Of a stretch of 64,000 bases of DNA, positions 43,238-51,684 are shown one piece after another. This DNA is from Parabacteroides sp. ZJ-118. Its GTDB lineage: Bacteria > Bacteroidota > Bacteroidia > Bacteroidales > Tannerellaceae. The translations under genes were made by a program, and so were the position numbers. Every line of letters starts with the position of its first letter. The stretch's first letter is position 1. The notes below the pieces were generated by a model. That model was not told the origin of the DNA, did not search any database, and worked only from the letters and a program-made list of their open reading frames with translations. The DNA lies in assembly GCF_011038785.1 (NCBI RefSeq), contig NZ_JAAKDT010000012.1, positions 1-64,000 of the forward strand, given 5' to 3'.

Positions 43238-43471
43238 TCATAGCTGAAACTCGGTACGGAGAAGCATACGATCGAGGGGTGGAAGATTGATGAATGAGTT
43301 GCTTCGTAAACGTATCGAGAGGGCGGGAATCTCTGTTTGATACGGAGTTGGCCTTTTGGATACGTCGAGTCGCTCGGCGAGCTGTGAGAGCCGGACGATA
43401 TCCGCCTGGGATAGGGAGGCTAAGTCACTGGAATCCGTCTCGTGTTCCATTGACTTAGCGCCGTGTCTCAA
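43238..43471 (-). other. Possible small or remnant coding region, unknown
   Basis: A minus-strand open frame of 77 codons whose first part runs through the dispersed repeat at 43420-43530. The rest (SQADIVRLSQLAERLDVSKRP...RLRSNSFINLPPLDRMLLRTEFQL) has a protein-like composition, but I recognise no family and there is no clear ribosome-binding site. It could be the tail of a decayed gene or simply non-coding. It lies in the 635-bp gap between the peptidase and purF genes. Confidence 0.25.
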
Positions 43472-43530
43472 TGGTTTTCCGGTCGGGTTTCAGTGAAAAA
43501 AAAACGGGAGAGGCAGGGCGCAAAAAATGG
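43420..43530. repeat. Dispersed hairpin-forming intergenic repeat, copy 2
   Basis: Second copy of the element at 4787-4890. Here the stem is clearest: TAAGTCACTGGAA (43421-43433), 11-base loop, TTCCATTGACTTA (43445-43457), a 13-bp inverted repeat with one mismatch. CCATTGA...TCAATGG (43447-43453 and 43467-43473) forms an alternative hairpin. It ends with an A-rich run and GGCAGGGCGCAAA as in copy 1. Same orientation as copy 1. Confidence 0.75.
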
Positions 43531-43739
43531 TGATTGTGGCTTGCACGGGTCTTACCAGAGACTTTATAGAAAAGTTGTGAGGGTGAGTTATCACCGAACA
43601 AGGGAATCTCTTTGAACGGGATGTCCTTATTATGGATTGAAAACAAAGCCCTCCCTTTTGCTTATAAAATGAAAGCTTTGTTAACCAAACGTCCGATAAA
43701 AACATTTTTCCCGTGAAAGTGTCAATTATTTTATGCTTG

Positions 43740-43774
43740 TTTGAACAATATGTTAGGGATTGTCTGTATCTTCG
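43740..43774 (+). promoter_or_regulatory. Promoter of purF-carA-carB
   Basis: TTTG (43740-43743) and TATCTTCG (43767-43774, close to TAnnTTTG) with a somewhat long 23-bp spacer. The inferred start is about 20 bases before the purF ATG. Confidence 0.45.
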
Positions 43775-43801
43775 CGGCAAAGTCAAAAAGTTGATTCGAC
43801 A

Positions 43802-45688
43802 ATGGAAGTATTGAAGCACGAGTGTGGTGTCGCCATGGTCCGGTTACTGAAGCCTTTGGAGTATTATCACGAGAAGTACGGTAGTTGGATGTATGGACTG
43901 AACAAGCTCTATTTGCTGATGGAAAAGCAGCATAACAGGGGGCAGGAAGGAGCGGGCTTAGCCTGCGTGAAGTTAGAGGCAAATGCCGGAGAGGAATATA
44001 TGTTCCGTGAACGGGCCGTCGGGACCGGAGCTATCACCGAGATATTTGCCGCGGTTCACGGACACTACGAGGATTTAACCCCCGAACAACTCAACGATCC
44101 ACTATTCGCCAAAGCCCACCTACCTTTCGCCGGAGAGCTTTATATGGGGCATCTCCGTTACAGTACCACCGGGAAATCCGGGATCTCTTATATCCATCCC
44201 TTTTTACGACGCAATAACTGGCGCGCGAAGAACCTTGCCGTTTGCGGAAATTTCAACCTGACAAATGTCCATGAGGTATTCGAGGAGATCACGGCGATCG
44301 GCCAGCATCCCCGGAAATATTCCGATACCTATATCATGCTGGAGCAGCTGGGACATCGACTGGACAGGGAAGTGGAGCGCCTGTACCAAAAGTGTGAGGC
44401 GGAAGGATTGAGAGGGATGGATATCACGCATGCCATCGAGGATCAAATGGATTTGTCGAACGTGCTGAAACGCTGTGCCCCGGGCTGGGATGGAGGTTTC
44501 GTGATTTGCGGTATCACCGGTAGTGGCGAGTCGTTCGGCGTGCGAGACCCGTGGGGAATCCGTCCGGCCTTCTATTACGCGGATGATGAGATTATCGTGT
44601 TGGCTTCCGAGCGTCCGGTTATACAAACCGTGATGAACGTGCAGGTAGCGGATATCCGGGAGTTGAATCGGGGAGAGGCGATACTCGTCAACAAGAAAGG
44701 CGAGTGGTATACCTCCCAGATCGTGGAGCCGAAGGAGAACAAGGCTTGTTCCTTCGAGCGTATCTACTTCTCGCGCGGTAGCGACGTAGATATCTACAGG
44801 GAAAGGAAGCGTTTGGGTGATAATCTCGTGCATCCGATCTTGAAAGCGGTGGATTACGACTTGAATCATACCGTCTTCTCTTTTATCCCGAATACGGCCG
44901 AGGTCGCTTATTTCGGAATGCAGGAGGGATTGAACAACTATTTGAACAAACTGAAAAAAGAATGGATCGCCGACCGCGGTCACCCGCTCAGGGAAGAGGA
45001 ACTGGAACAAATCCTTTCCATACGAATCCGCTCGGAGAAGGTAGCTATAAAAGATATAAAATTACGTACGTTTATCGCTGAGGGCAATAGCCGCAATGAT
45101 TTGGCGGCGCACGTATATGATATCACTTACGGAAGTATCGAACCTTTTATCGATAATCTGGTCGTGATAGATGACAGCATCGTGCGGGGTACGACCTTAC
45201 GCCAGAGCATTATCGGCATCTTGGATCGCTTGCATCCGAAGAAAATCGTGATCGTAAGTTCTTCTCCACAGGTACGTTACCCGGATTATTATGGTATCGA
45301 TATGTCCCGGATGGACGAGTTTATCGCTTTTAAGGCCGTGGTGGCCCTGTTGCGTGACCGGGGAATGGAATACGTGATCTTGGACGCTTATCAGAAGGCG
45401 AAGCGGCAACAAACAGCGGCGGATGGTCCGTTGGTGAATTACGTAAAGGAGATATACGCTCCATTTACGGCGGAGGAGATATCCGTTAAGATGGTGGAGT
45501 TGCTTACACCGGCCGGGACACGGGCGAAAGTAGAGATCGTCTACCAGACCTTGGAGGGCTTGCATGCCTCTTGTCCGGAGCATCCGGGTGACTGGTATTT
45601 CTCCGGTGATTACCCGACGCCGGGCGGGACTCGGTTGGTGAACGAGGCTTTTATCCACTATATGGAAGAAGAATATTTAGTGAAATGA
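43802..45688 (+). CDS. purF: Amidophosphoribosyltransferase (long PurF form)
   Basis: Catalyses the first step of purine synthesis, PRPP plus glutamine to phosphoribosylamine. The start at 43802 gives 628 aa, beginning MEVLKHECGVAM, so that Cys8 would become the N-terminal nucleophile of the class II glutamine amidotransferase domain after removal of a seven-residue propeptide. MEKQHNRGQEGAGLA and MGHLRYSTTGKSG are amidotransferase motifs. The PRTase domain has the PRPP-binding motif NLVVIDDSIVRGTTLRQS and ISSP-like VIVSSSPQVRYPDYYGID. About 120-150 residues longer than the E. coli or B. subtilis enzymes, with extra sequence at the C-terminus. Overlaps carA by ATGA. Confidence 0.88.
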   Translation: MEVLKHECGVAMVRLLKPLEYYHEKYGSWMYGLNKLYLLMEKQHNRGQEGAGLACVKLEANAGEEYMFRERAVGTGAITEIFAAVHGHYEDLTPEQLNDPLFAKAHLPFAGELYMGHLRYSTTGKSGISYIHPFLRRNNWRAKNLAVCGNFNLTNVHEVFEEITAIGQHPRKYSDTYIMLEQLGHRLDREVERLYQKCEAEGLRGMDITHAIEDQMDLSNVLKRCAPGWDGGFVICGITGSGESFGVRDPWGIRPAFYYADDEIIVLASERPVIQTVMNVQVADIRELNRGEAILVNKKGEWYTSQIVEPKENKACSFERIYFSRGSDVDIYRERKRLGDNLVHPILKAVDYDLNHTVFSFIPNTAEVAYFGMQEGLNNYLNKLKKEWIADRGHPLREEELEQILSIRIRSEKVAIKDIKLRTFIAEGNSRNDLAAHVYDITYGSIEPFIDNLVVIDDSIVRGTTLRQSIIGILDRLHPKKIVIVSSSPQVRYPDYYGIDMSRMDEFIAFKAVVALLRDRGMEYVILDAYQKAKRQQTAADGPLVNYVKEIYAPFTAEEISVKMVELLTPAGTRAKVEIVYQTLEGLHASCPEHPGDWYFSGDYPTPGGTRLVNEAFIHYMEEEYLVK

Positions 45689-46866
45689 CACAACATACAG
45701 ATTCTATGCAGATAAACAAGACAGCAACTTTGAGGTTAGACGACGGTACCGTCTTTCAGGGCCACTCTTTCGGCTATGAGAGACCGGTGGCCGGCGAGGT
45801 CGTGTTCAATACCGCTATGACCGGATATCCGGAGAGCTTGACGGATCCTTCGTATGCGGGTCAGTTGATGGTGTTGACTTATCCGCTCGTTGGCAACTAC
45901 GGTGTCCCGCCTCGTACGTTCGGGCCGAATGGGATCGCCACGTTTATGGAGAGCGAGAAGATCCACGCCGAGGCGATTATCGTCAGCGATTACAGCCATG
46001 AGTATAGCCACTGGAACGCTGAGTGCAGCTTGGGCGACTGGCTGAAGGAGGAGAAGATCCCGGGCATATACGGTATCGATACGCGTGCGTTGACGAAGAA
46101 ATTGCGCGAGCATGGCGTGATGATGGGACGCGTCGTTATCGGTGATGCCGATAACGAGATTGAAGATAAAGAATTGAAAATGGAGAATTATGAGAATGTG
46201 AACTACGTGGATCGGGTATCGTGCAAAGAGATTATTTGTTACCTGCCTGATGGTACGAGCCAGACCTGTTCTTTATCAGAAGCTCCTAACTCTCGATTCT
46301 CGATTCTCGATTCTCAATTCCGAAAGAGCGTCGTGCTTTTGGACTGCGGCGTGAAGCATAACATCATCCGTTGCCTGTTGAGGCGTAACGTGGCGGTGAT
46401 CCGTGTGCCTTGGGACTACGACTTCAATCGACTGGAATACGATGGCTTGTTTATCAGCAACGGCCCGGGCGATCCGGATACCTGCGATGCCGCTGTCCGG
46501 AATATCCGTAAGGCGCTGTCCGGAAATAAGCCGATTTGTGGTATTTGCATGGGTAACCAGTTGTTAGCGAAAGCCGGCGGGGCTTCTATCTATAAATTGA
46601 AGTACGGTCATCGCAGTCATAACCAGCCGGTACGCATGGTGGGCACGCAGAAATGCTTCATCACCTCGCAGAACCACGGTTACGCCGTGGATAACGATAC
46701 GCTGGGCGAGGAATGGGAACCGTTGTTTGTCAATATGAATGACGGGACGAACGAGGGTATCAAGCATAAGACGAAGCCTTTCTTCTCCTCTCAGTTCCAT
46801 CCCGAGGCTTGTGGAGGGCCGCTGGATACGGAGTTCATATTTGATAAATTCGCGGAATTGTTGTAG
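45685..46866 (+). CDS. carA: Carbamoyl-phosphate synthase small subunit
   Basis: Glutaminase subunit that supplies ammonia to CarB for carbamoyl phosphate (pyrimidine and arginine synthesis). The 393-aa protein has the N-terminal CarA domain (ATLRLDDGTVFQGHSFG...GEVVFNTAMTGYPESLTDPSY) and a class I amidotransferase domain with the nucleophile Cys in PICGICMGNQLLAKA and His/Glu in SQFHPEACGG. Between the domains, residues about 163-172 and 200-212 are encoded by repeat-like DNA (46171-46199 and 46289-46320). It starts at 45685, overlapping the purF stop; an alternative ATG is at 45706. carB follows after 48 bp. Confidence 0.95.
   Translation: MTQHTDSMQINKTATLRLDDGTVFQGHSFGYERPVAGEVVFNTAMTGYPESLTDPSYAGQLMVLTYPLVGNYGVPPRTFGPNGIATFMESEKIHAEAIIVSDYSHEYSHWNAECSLGDWLKEEKIPGIYGIDTRALTKKLREHGVMMGRVVIGDADNEIEDKELKMENYENVNYVDRVSCKEIICYLPDGTSQTCSLSEAPNSRFSILDSQFRKSVVLLDCGVKHNIIRCLLRRNVAVIRVPWDYDFNRLEYDGLFISNGPGDPDTCDAAVRNIRKALSGNKPICGICMGNQLLAKAGGASIYKLKYGHRSHNQPVRMVGTQKCFITSQNHGYAVDNDTLGEEWEPLFVNMNDGTNEGIKHKTKPFFSSQFHPEACGGPLDTEFIFDKFAELL
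46171..46320. repeat. Heptamer palindromic repeat inside carA
   Basis: Three tandem TCTCGAT units and one TCTCAAT (46291-46318) followed by TC form the right arm. A degenerate complementary stretch starting GAATTGAAAATGGAGAATTA lies at 46171-46199, so the two can pair imperfectly across about 90 bases. The unit is the reverse complement of the heptamer after thi4 (31444-31471). The reading frame stays open through it (SRFSILDSQF). Confidence 0.7.
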
Positions 46867-46914
46867 CCGGGGATTTACGCTTACCCTAAAAGAGAACATC
46901 AAAAAAGCAAAGCC

Positions 46915-49900
46915 ATGAAAGAAGATATAAAGAAAGTCCTGATACTCGGTTCCGGAGCCTTGAAGATAGGTGAGGCGGGCGAGTTCGATTATTCAGGTAG
47001 CCAAGCCCTGAAGGCGATTAAGGAAGAGGGGATCCAAACGGTATTGATCAATCCGAATATCGCTACGGTACAGACCTCGGAAGGAGTCGCGGACACGGTT
47101 TATTTTCTGCCCGTTACTCCTTTTTTTGTGGAGAAGGTGATCGAGAAGGAACGTCCGGAAGGTATCCTGCTCGCTTTCGGGGGGCAGACGGCGTTGAATT
47201 GTGGCGTGGTCCTTTATCAAAGCGGTGTGTTGGAGAAGTATGGCGTGAAGGTATTGGGCACCCCGGTGCAGGCTATCATGGATACCGAGGATCGGGAGTT
47301 GTTCGTGCGCAAGCTGGATGAGATCGACGTGAAGACGATCAAGAGCGAGGCCGTGGAGAGTGCCGCTGACGCTCGTCGTGCAGCCGCCGAGCTGGGGTAT
47401 CCGGTTATCGTCCGCGCCGCTTATGCGCTGGGGGGCTTGGGTTCCGGTTTCTGCGACAATGAGGAAGAGTTAGACGTGTTGGTAGAGAAGGCTTTCTCTT
47501 TCTCTCCGCAAATATTGGTGGAGAAAAGCTTGAAGGGCTGGAAAGAGGTGGAGTACGAGGTGGTGCGCGACCGCTTCGACAACTGCATCACGGTATGTAA
47601 TATGGAGAATTTCGACCCGCTGGGGATCCATACGGGAGAGTCTATCGTGATTGCCCCCTCGCAGACCTTGAGCAATACGGATTATCATAAATTACGTGAG
47701 TTGGCGATCCGTATCATTCGCCATATCGGTATCGTGGGTGAGTGTAACGTGCAGTACGCCTACGATCCAGAGAGTGAGGATTACCGGGTGATCGAGGTGA
47801 ACGCCCGCTTGAGCCGTTCTTCGGCCTTGGCCTCTAAAGCGACCGGTTATCCCTTGGCTTTCGTGGCCGCTAAATTGGGCTTGGGCTACGGGTTGTTCGA
47901 CTTGAGAAATTCCGTGACGAAAACGACTAGCGCTTTCTTTGAGCCGGCTCTCGATTATGTGGTATGTAAGATCCCTCGCTGGGACTTGGGCAAGTTCCAC
48001 GGCGTGGCTCGCGAGTTGGGTTCCAGCATGAAGTCGGTTGGCGAGGTGATGGCGATCGGACGCACCTTCGAGGAGGTCATCCAGAAGGGTTTGCGTATGA
48101 TCGGGCAGGGTATGCACGGTTTCGTGGAGAATAAGGAGCTGGTGATCGAAGATATCGATAAGGCGTTGCACGAGCCGACCGACCTCCGTATCTTCGTTAT
48201 CTCGAAGGCATTCCGTGCCGGTTATACGGTAGACCAGATTCATGAGCTTACCAAGATAGACCGGTGGTTCCTGCAAAAGCTCTACGGAATCATGTGCATT
48301 TCCAAGGAGCTGCACAAATTGACAATGGACAATGGACAATTGACAATGAAAGAGGAGTATCGTACCTCCAATAATTGTCCATTGTCGATTGTCCATTGTC
48401 AATTGCTTCGCACCGCGAAGCAGCTGGGTTTCTCAGATCTCCAGATCGCCCGCGCGATCGGTCTCGAGGGGGATGCGGAGAAGGGTATGATGTTGGTTCG
48501 CCAGTTCCGTAAGGAGCATGGCATTCTTCCGGTGGTGAAACAGATCGACACCTTGGCCGCCGAGTATCCGGCGCGGACGAATTACCTGTACCTGACGTAT
48601 AGCGGTACGGAAAACGACGTGACCTACTTGGGCGATCATCGCTCGATCGTCGTGCTGGGTTCCGGCGCTTACCGCATCGGCAGCTCGGTAGAGTTCGACT
48701 GGTGTGGCGTGCAGGCCCTGCAAACGATCCGCAAGGAGGGTTACCGCTCGGTGATGATCAACTATAATCCCGAGACGGTGTCGACCGACTATGATATGTG
48801 CGACCGCCTTTATTTCGACGAGCTTACCTTCGAGCGTGTGATGGATATCCTTGAGCTGGAGAACCCCTACGGCGTGATCGTCTCCACCGGCGGCCAGATC
48901 CCGAATAACTTGGCGATGCGTTTGGACGAGCAGCGCGTGAATATTCTGGGGACATCCGCCAAGAGCATCGATAATGCCGAGGATCGCGAGAAGTTCTCCG
49001 CCATGTTGGACCGTATCGGCGTGGATCAACCCCGCTGGAAGGAGCTTTCTTCCATGGAGGATATCAATGGCTTCGTGGCAGAGGTAGGCTTCCCCGTGTT
49101 GGTCCGCCCGAGTTACGTGCTGAGTGGCGCCGCCATGAATGTCTGCTCGAACCAAGAGGAGTTGGAACGTTTCTTGCGATTGGCCGCCAACGTCAGCCAG
49201 AAGCATCCGGTGGTGGTAAGCCAGTTCATTGAGCATGCGAAAGAGGTGGAGATGGACGCCGTGGCCGATCATGGCGAGATCGTGATGTATGCCATCAGCG
49301 AGCATATCGAGTTTGCCGGGGTTCATTCCGGCGACGCCACGATCCAGTTCCCCGCGCAGAAGCTGTATGTCGAGACCGTCCGCCGGATCAAGCGTATCAG
49401 CAAGCGGATCGCGAAGGAGTTGAACATCTCCGGCCCGTTCAATATCCAATACCTGGCGAAGGGCAATGAGATCAAGGTGATCGAGTGTAACCTTCGCGCC
49501 AGCCGTTCTTTCCCGTTCGTGAGCAAGGTGCTGAAGATAAACTTTATCGAGCTGGCTACCCGTGTCATGTTGGGTTTGCCTGTCGAGAAGCCGAACAAGA
49601 ATGAGTTCGACCTGGATTACGTGGGCATCAAGGCCTCCCAGTTCTCGTTCAATCGCTTGCAGAAGGCCGATCCGGTATTGGGGGTCGACATGGCTTCCAC
49701 GGGCGAGGTGGGCTGTCTGGGCGACGATGTATCCGAGGCGGTGCTGACGAGTATGCTCGCCGTCGGGCAACGGGTCCCGGAGAAGAATATCCTTCTGTCT
49801 ACCGGTGCGCCGAAGCAGAAGGTAGCCATGCTGGATGCCGCCAAGATGTTGGCGGCGAAAGGCTACGATCTATTCGCCACGGGAGGCACGCACCGTTTCC

Positions 49901-50184
49901 TGGAGGAGAATGGTATCCGGAGTACGAAGGTGTACTGGCCGAGCGAGCAGGGAGAACCACAGGCGCTAAAGATGCTTCATGAGAAGCGGATCGATATGGT
50001 CGTGAATATCCCTCGCGACCTTTCCGCCGGAGAGCTCGACAACGGCTATAAGATCCGCCGCGCCGCTATCGACTTGAATATCCCGTTGATCACGAATGCC
50101 CGTCTGGCGAGCGCTTTCATCCAAGCCTTCTGTACCCTGGGCGTGGATGATATCTGCGTCAAGAGCTGGCAAGCCTATAAATAA
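46915..50184 (+). CDS. carB: Carbamoyl-phosphate synthase large subunit
   Basis: Makes carbamoyl phosphate from bicarbonate, ammonia and two ATP. The 1089-aa protein has two homologous ATP-grasp halves: VLILGSGALKIGEAGEFDYSGSQ starts the first and IVVLGSGAYRIGSSVEFDWCGVQ the second, each with its NARLSRSSALASKATGYPLA-type motif (the second reads ECNLRASRSFPFVSKV). A C-terminal MGS-like allosteric domain follows (MLAAKGYDLFATGGTHRFLEENGI). It is about 15 residues longer than usual (about 1073), explained by an in-frame palindromic repeat at 48317-48404 in the oligomerisation region between the halves. Confidence 0.97.
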   Translation: MKEDIKKVLILGSGALKIGEAGEFDYSGSQALKAIKEEGIQTVLINPNIATVQTSEGVADTVYFLPVTPFFVEKVIEKERPEGILLAFGGQTALNCGVVLYQSGVLEKYGVKVLGTPVQAIMDTEDRELFVRKLDEIDVKTIKSEAVESAADARRAAAELGYPVIVRAAYALGGLGSGFCDNEEELDVLVEKAFSFSPQILVEKSLKGWKEVEYEVVRDRFDNCITVCNMENFDPLGIHTGESIVIAPSQTLSNTDYHKLRELAIRIIRHIGIVGECNVQYAYDPESEDYRVIEVNARLSRSSALASKATGYPLAFVAAKLGLGYGLFDLRNSVTKTTSAFFEPALDYVVCKIPRWDLGKFHGVARELGSSMKSVGEVMAIGRTFEEVIQKGLRMIGQGMHGFVENKELVIEDIDKALHEPTDLRIFVISKAFRAGYTVDQIHELTKIDRWFLQKLYGIMCISKELHKLTMDNGQLTMKEEYRTSNNCPLSIVHCQLLRTAKQLGFSDLQIARAIGLEGDAEKGMMLVRQFRKEHGILPVVKQIDTLAAEYPARTNYLYLTYSGTENDVTYLGDHRSIVVLGSGAYRIGSSVEFDWCGVQALQTIRKEGYRSVMINYNPETVSTDYDMCDRLYFDELTFERVMDILELENPYGVIVSTGGQIPNNLAMRLDEQRVNILGTSAKSIDNAEDREKFSAMLDRIGVDQPRWKELSSMEDINGFVAEVGFPVLVRPSYVLSGAAMNVCSNQEELERFLRLAANVSQKHPVVVSQFIEHAKEVEMDAVADHGEIVMYAISEHIEFAGVHSGDATIQFPAQKLYVETVRRIKRISKRIAKELNISGPFNIQYLAKGNEIKVIECNLRASRSFPFVSKVLKINFIELATRVMLGLPVEKPNKNEFDLDYVGIKASQFSFNRLQKADPVLGVDMASTGEVGCLGDDVSEAVLTSMLAVGQRVPEKNILLSTGAPKQKVAMLDAAKMLAAKGYDLFATGGTHRFLEENGIRSTKVYWPSEQGEPQALKMLHEKRIDMVVNIPRDLSAGELDNGYKIRRAAIDLNIPLITNARLASAFIQAFCTLGVDDICVKSWQAYK
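48317..48404. repeat. In-frame palindromic element inside carB
   Basis: Two 31-bp arms, 48317-48347 and 48374-48404, are inverted copies with only two mismatches, around a 26-base loop that itself contains GAGG/CCTC. The arms consist of repeated GACAATG/GACAATT heptamer-like units. The frame stays open (KLTMDNGQLTMKEE... SNNCPLSIVHCQL), adding about 28 residues. The structure of the unit is like those in carA and after thi4 but with a different heptamer. Confidence 0.9.
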
Positions 50185-50256
50185 ACGGGGTTTTGATGAA
50201 AATCGAGTGGTATTTATTTCGTAAGTTCGCGAAAACAAACAAAAACAACCACTAAT

Positions 50257-50838
50257 ATGGATACAGCGATATTTATAGCTCGCAGGATCGCGGCGCAATC
50301 GATTCTGCTCCGCGAGGAAGCCGTCGAGAAGCTGGCCTCGATCTTAATCCGTACAGAATTGAAAAAAGGCGACCTGTTTTTGAGCGAGGGAGAGGTTTGT
50401 ACGCAACTCGGCTATGTTTATAGGGGAATGGTTCGCCAGTTTTACTTCAAGAACAAGAAAGAGCTGACCGAGCATTTCGCCAGAGAGGACCACATCTTCA
50501 TCTGCATCGAGAGTTTCTTGCGCCAGCGTCCCGCCAATTTGTTGGTGGAGGCCTTGGAGAACACGGTACTGTATGGCATTCCTCATGATCCCTTGCTGGC
50601 GCTGTGCGCCGAGGATTACGAGATCGAGGTCATGTATCGCCGCCTGTTGGAGAACTCGCTGATCCTGTCTCAGCGGAAGGCGGACTCCTTTCGTTTCGAG
50701 ACCGCCAACGAACGTTACGCCCGCCTATTGAAGGGACACCCGGAGATCGTGCGGCGCGCCCCCTTGTCTCATATCGCCTCTTATTTGCTGATGACTCCCG
50801 AGACGTTGAGCCGGGTCCGGGCGAATTTGCAGTCATGA
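50257..50838 (+). CDS. Crp/Fnr-family transcriptional regulator
   Basis: A 193-aa protein with an N-terminal cyclic-nucleotide-binding-like beta roll (about residues 20-115; ELKKGDLFLSEGEVCTQLGYVYRGMVRQFYF) and a C-terminal helical region ending in RAPLSHIASYLLMTPETLSRVRANL, the short helix-turn-helix of the Bacteroidota Crp subgroup. The cAMP phosphate-binding residues of true Crp are not evident. No Cys cluster for an iron-sulfur centre as in Fnr is seen. It stands alone after carB with convergent trpA downstream. Ligand and targets unknown. Confidence 0.88.
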   Translation: MDTAIFIARRIAAQSILLREEAVEKLASILIRTELKKGDLFLSEGEVCTQLGYVYRGMVRQFYFKNKKELTEHFAREDHIFICIESFLRQRPANLLVEALENTVLYGIPHDPLLALCAEDYEIEVMYRRLLENSLILSQRKADSFRFETANERYARLLKGHPEIVRRAPLSHIASYLLMTPETLSRVRANLQS

Positions 50839-50843
50839 CAGCC

Positions 50844-50874
50844 CGCGGAGACGAGGCGTAGCCCCGCCTCCGCG
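50844..50874. terminator. GC-rich hairpin between convergent genes
   Basis: CGCGGAG (50844-50850) pairs with CTCCGCG (50868-50874), with additional inner pairing (GAGGCG with CGCC). It sits between the ends of the Crp/Fnr-like gene and the trp operon and may terminate both transcripts, although no T tract follows. Confidence 0.5.
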
Positions 50875-50910
50875 AGCCGTACGATGATTCGGGACGATAC
50901 CCCGGGTCTC

Positions 50911-51684
50911 CTATCGTTTCAGGGCTTCCAGCAACCGGTCGATCGCATCGGCGGGAGTAGGCTCGCTCTTTAGCAACTGCACGAACTTGCTGCCGATGAT
51001 GGCGCCGGAGGAATGGGCCGTCGCCGCATCGAAAGTAGCCTTGTTGCTGATGCCGAAACCTACCAAACGGGGATTATGCAGCTTCATGGCGTTGATGCGG
51101 CGGAAATAGGCCAGCTTCCGCTCGTCGAAGTCTCGCTGGACCCCGGTCGTGGCGGCGCTGGATACCATATAGATAAATCCGCTGGTATGGGCGTCGATCA
51201 GCCGGATTCGCTCCTCGGAGGTCTCGGGGGTGATCAGCATGATCATTTTCAGGTCGTGGCGATCGGCGATCTCCTTGTAGCTGGAGATGTAATCGGCATA
51301 AGGCAGGTCGGGGATGATCATCCCGTCCACGCCGGCTTCCGCGCAGCTGGCGCAGAATCTCTCGAAACCGTATCGCATGATGGGGTTCAGGTAGCCCATC
51401 AGGATGACCGGGATCCGTACCTCGTCGCGGATCGCTTTCAATTGCTCGAACAGGAGGCGGAGCGACATCCCGTTGCGCAACGCGCGCGTGGATGCCTCTT
51501 GGATGACGGGGCCGTCCGCCATCGGGTCCGAGAAGGGGATTCCTACTTCCACCAGGTGGATGCCTTTGGCCTGCAAAGCCTTCAGGATGATCGCCGTATC
51601 GTTCAAGTTCGGATAACCGGCGGTGAAATAGACGGAGCATATTCCGTCTTTCCGGGTCTGGAATAAGTGTGTGATGCGATTCAT
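50911..51684 (-). CDS. trpA: Tryptophan synthase alpha chain
   Basis: Cleaves indole-3-glycerol phosphate to indole, which tunnels to TrpB. The 257-aa TIM barrel has the catalytic Glu in [22 protein letters not shown] and the catalytic Asp in [26 protein letters not shown] and [12 protein letters not shown] are the phosphate-binding loops. It is the last gene of the operon trpBEGDCFA and overlaps trpF by 4 bp (ATGA). Confidence 0.97.
   Translation of the reverse strand: MNRITHLFQTRKDGICSVYFTAGYPNLNDTAIILKALQAKGIHLVEVGIPFSDPMADGPVIQEASTRALRNGMSLRLLFEQLKAIRDEVRIPVILMGYLNPIMRYGFERFCASCAEAGVDGMIIPDLPYADYISSYKEIADRHDLKMIMLITPETSEERIRLIDAHTSGFIYMVSSAATTGVQRDFDERKLAYFRRINAMKLHNPRLVGFGISNKATFDAATAHSSGAIIGSKFVQLLKSEPTPADAIDRLLEALKR

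Noticed and set aside
48433-49770. Long open frame (445 codons) on the minus strand inside carB
   Set aside because: It lies wholly antisense to a clear, conserved carB frame; the translation is rich in His, Asp, Leu and Gln as expected for the complement of a GC-rich gene, and matches no family.
51013-51666. 217-codon open frame antisense to trpA
   Set aside because: Shadow frame with low-complexity composition; trpA is unambiguous on the other strand.
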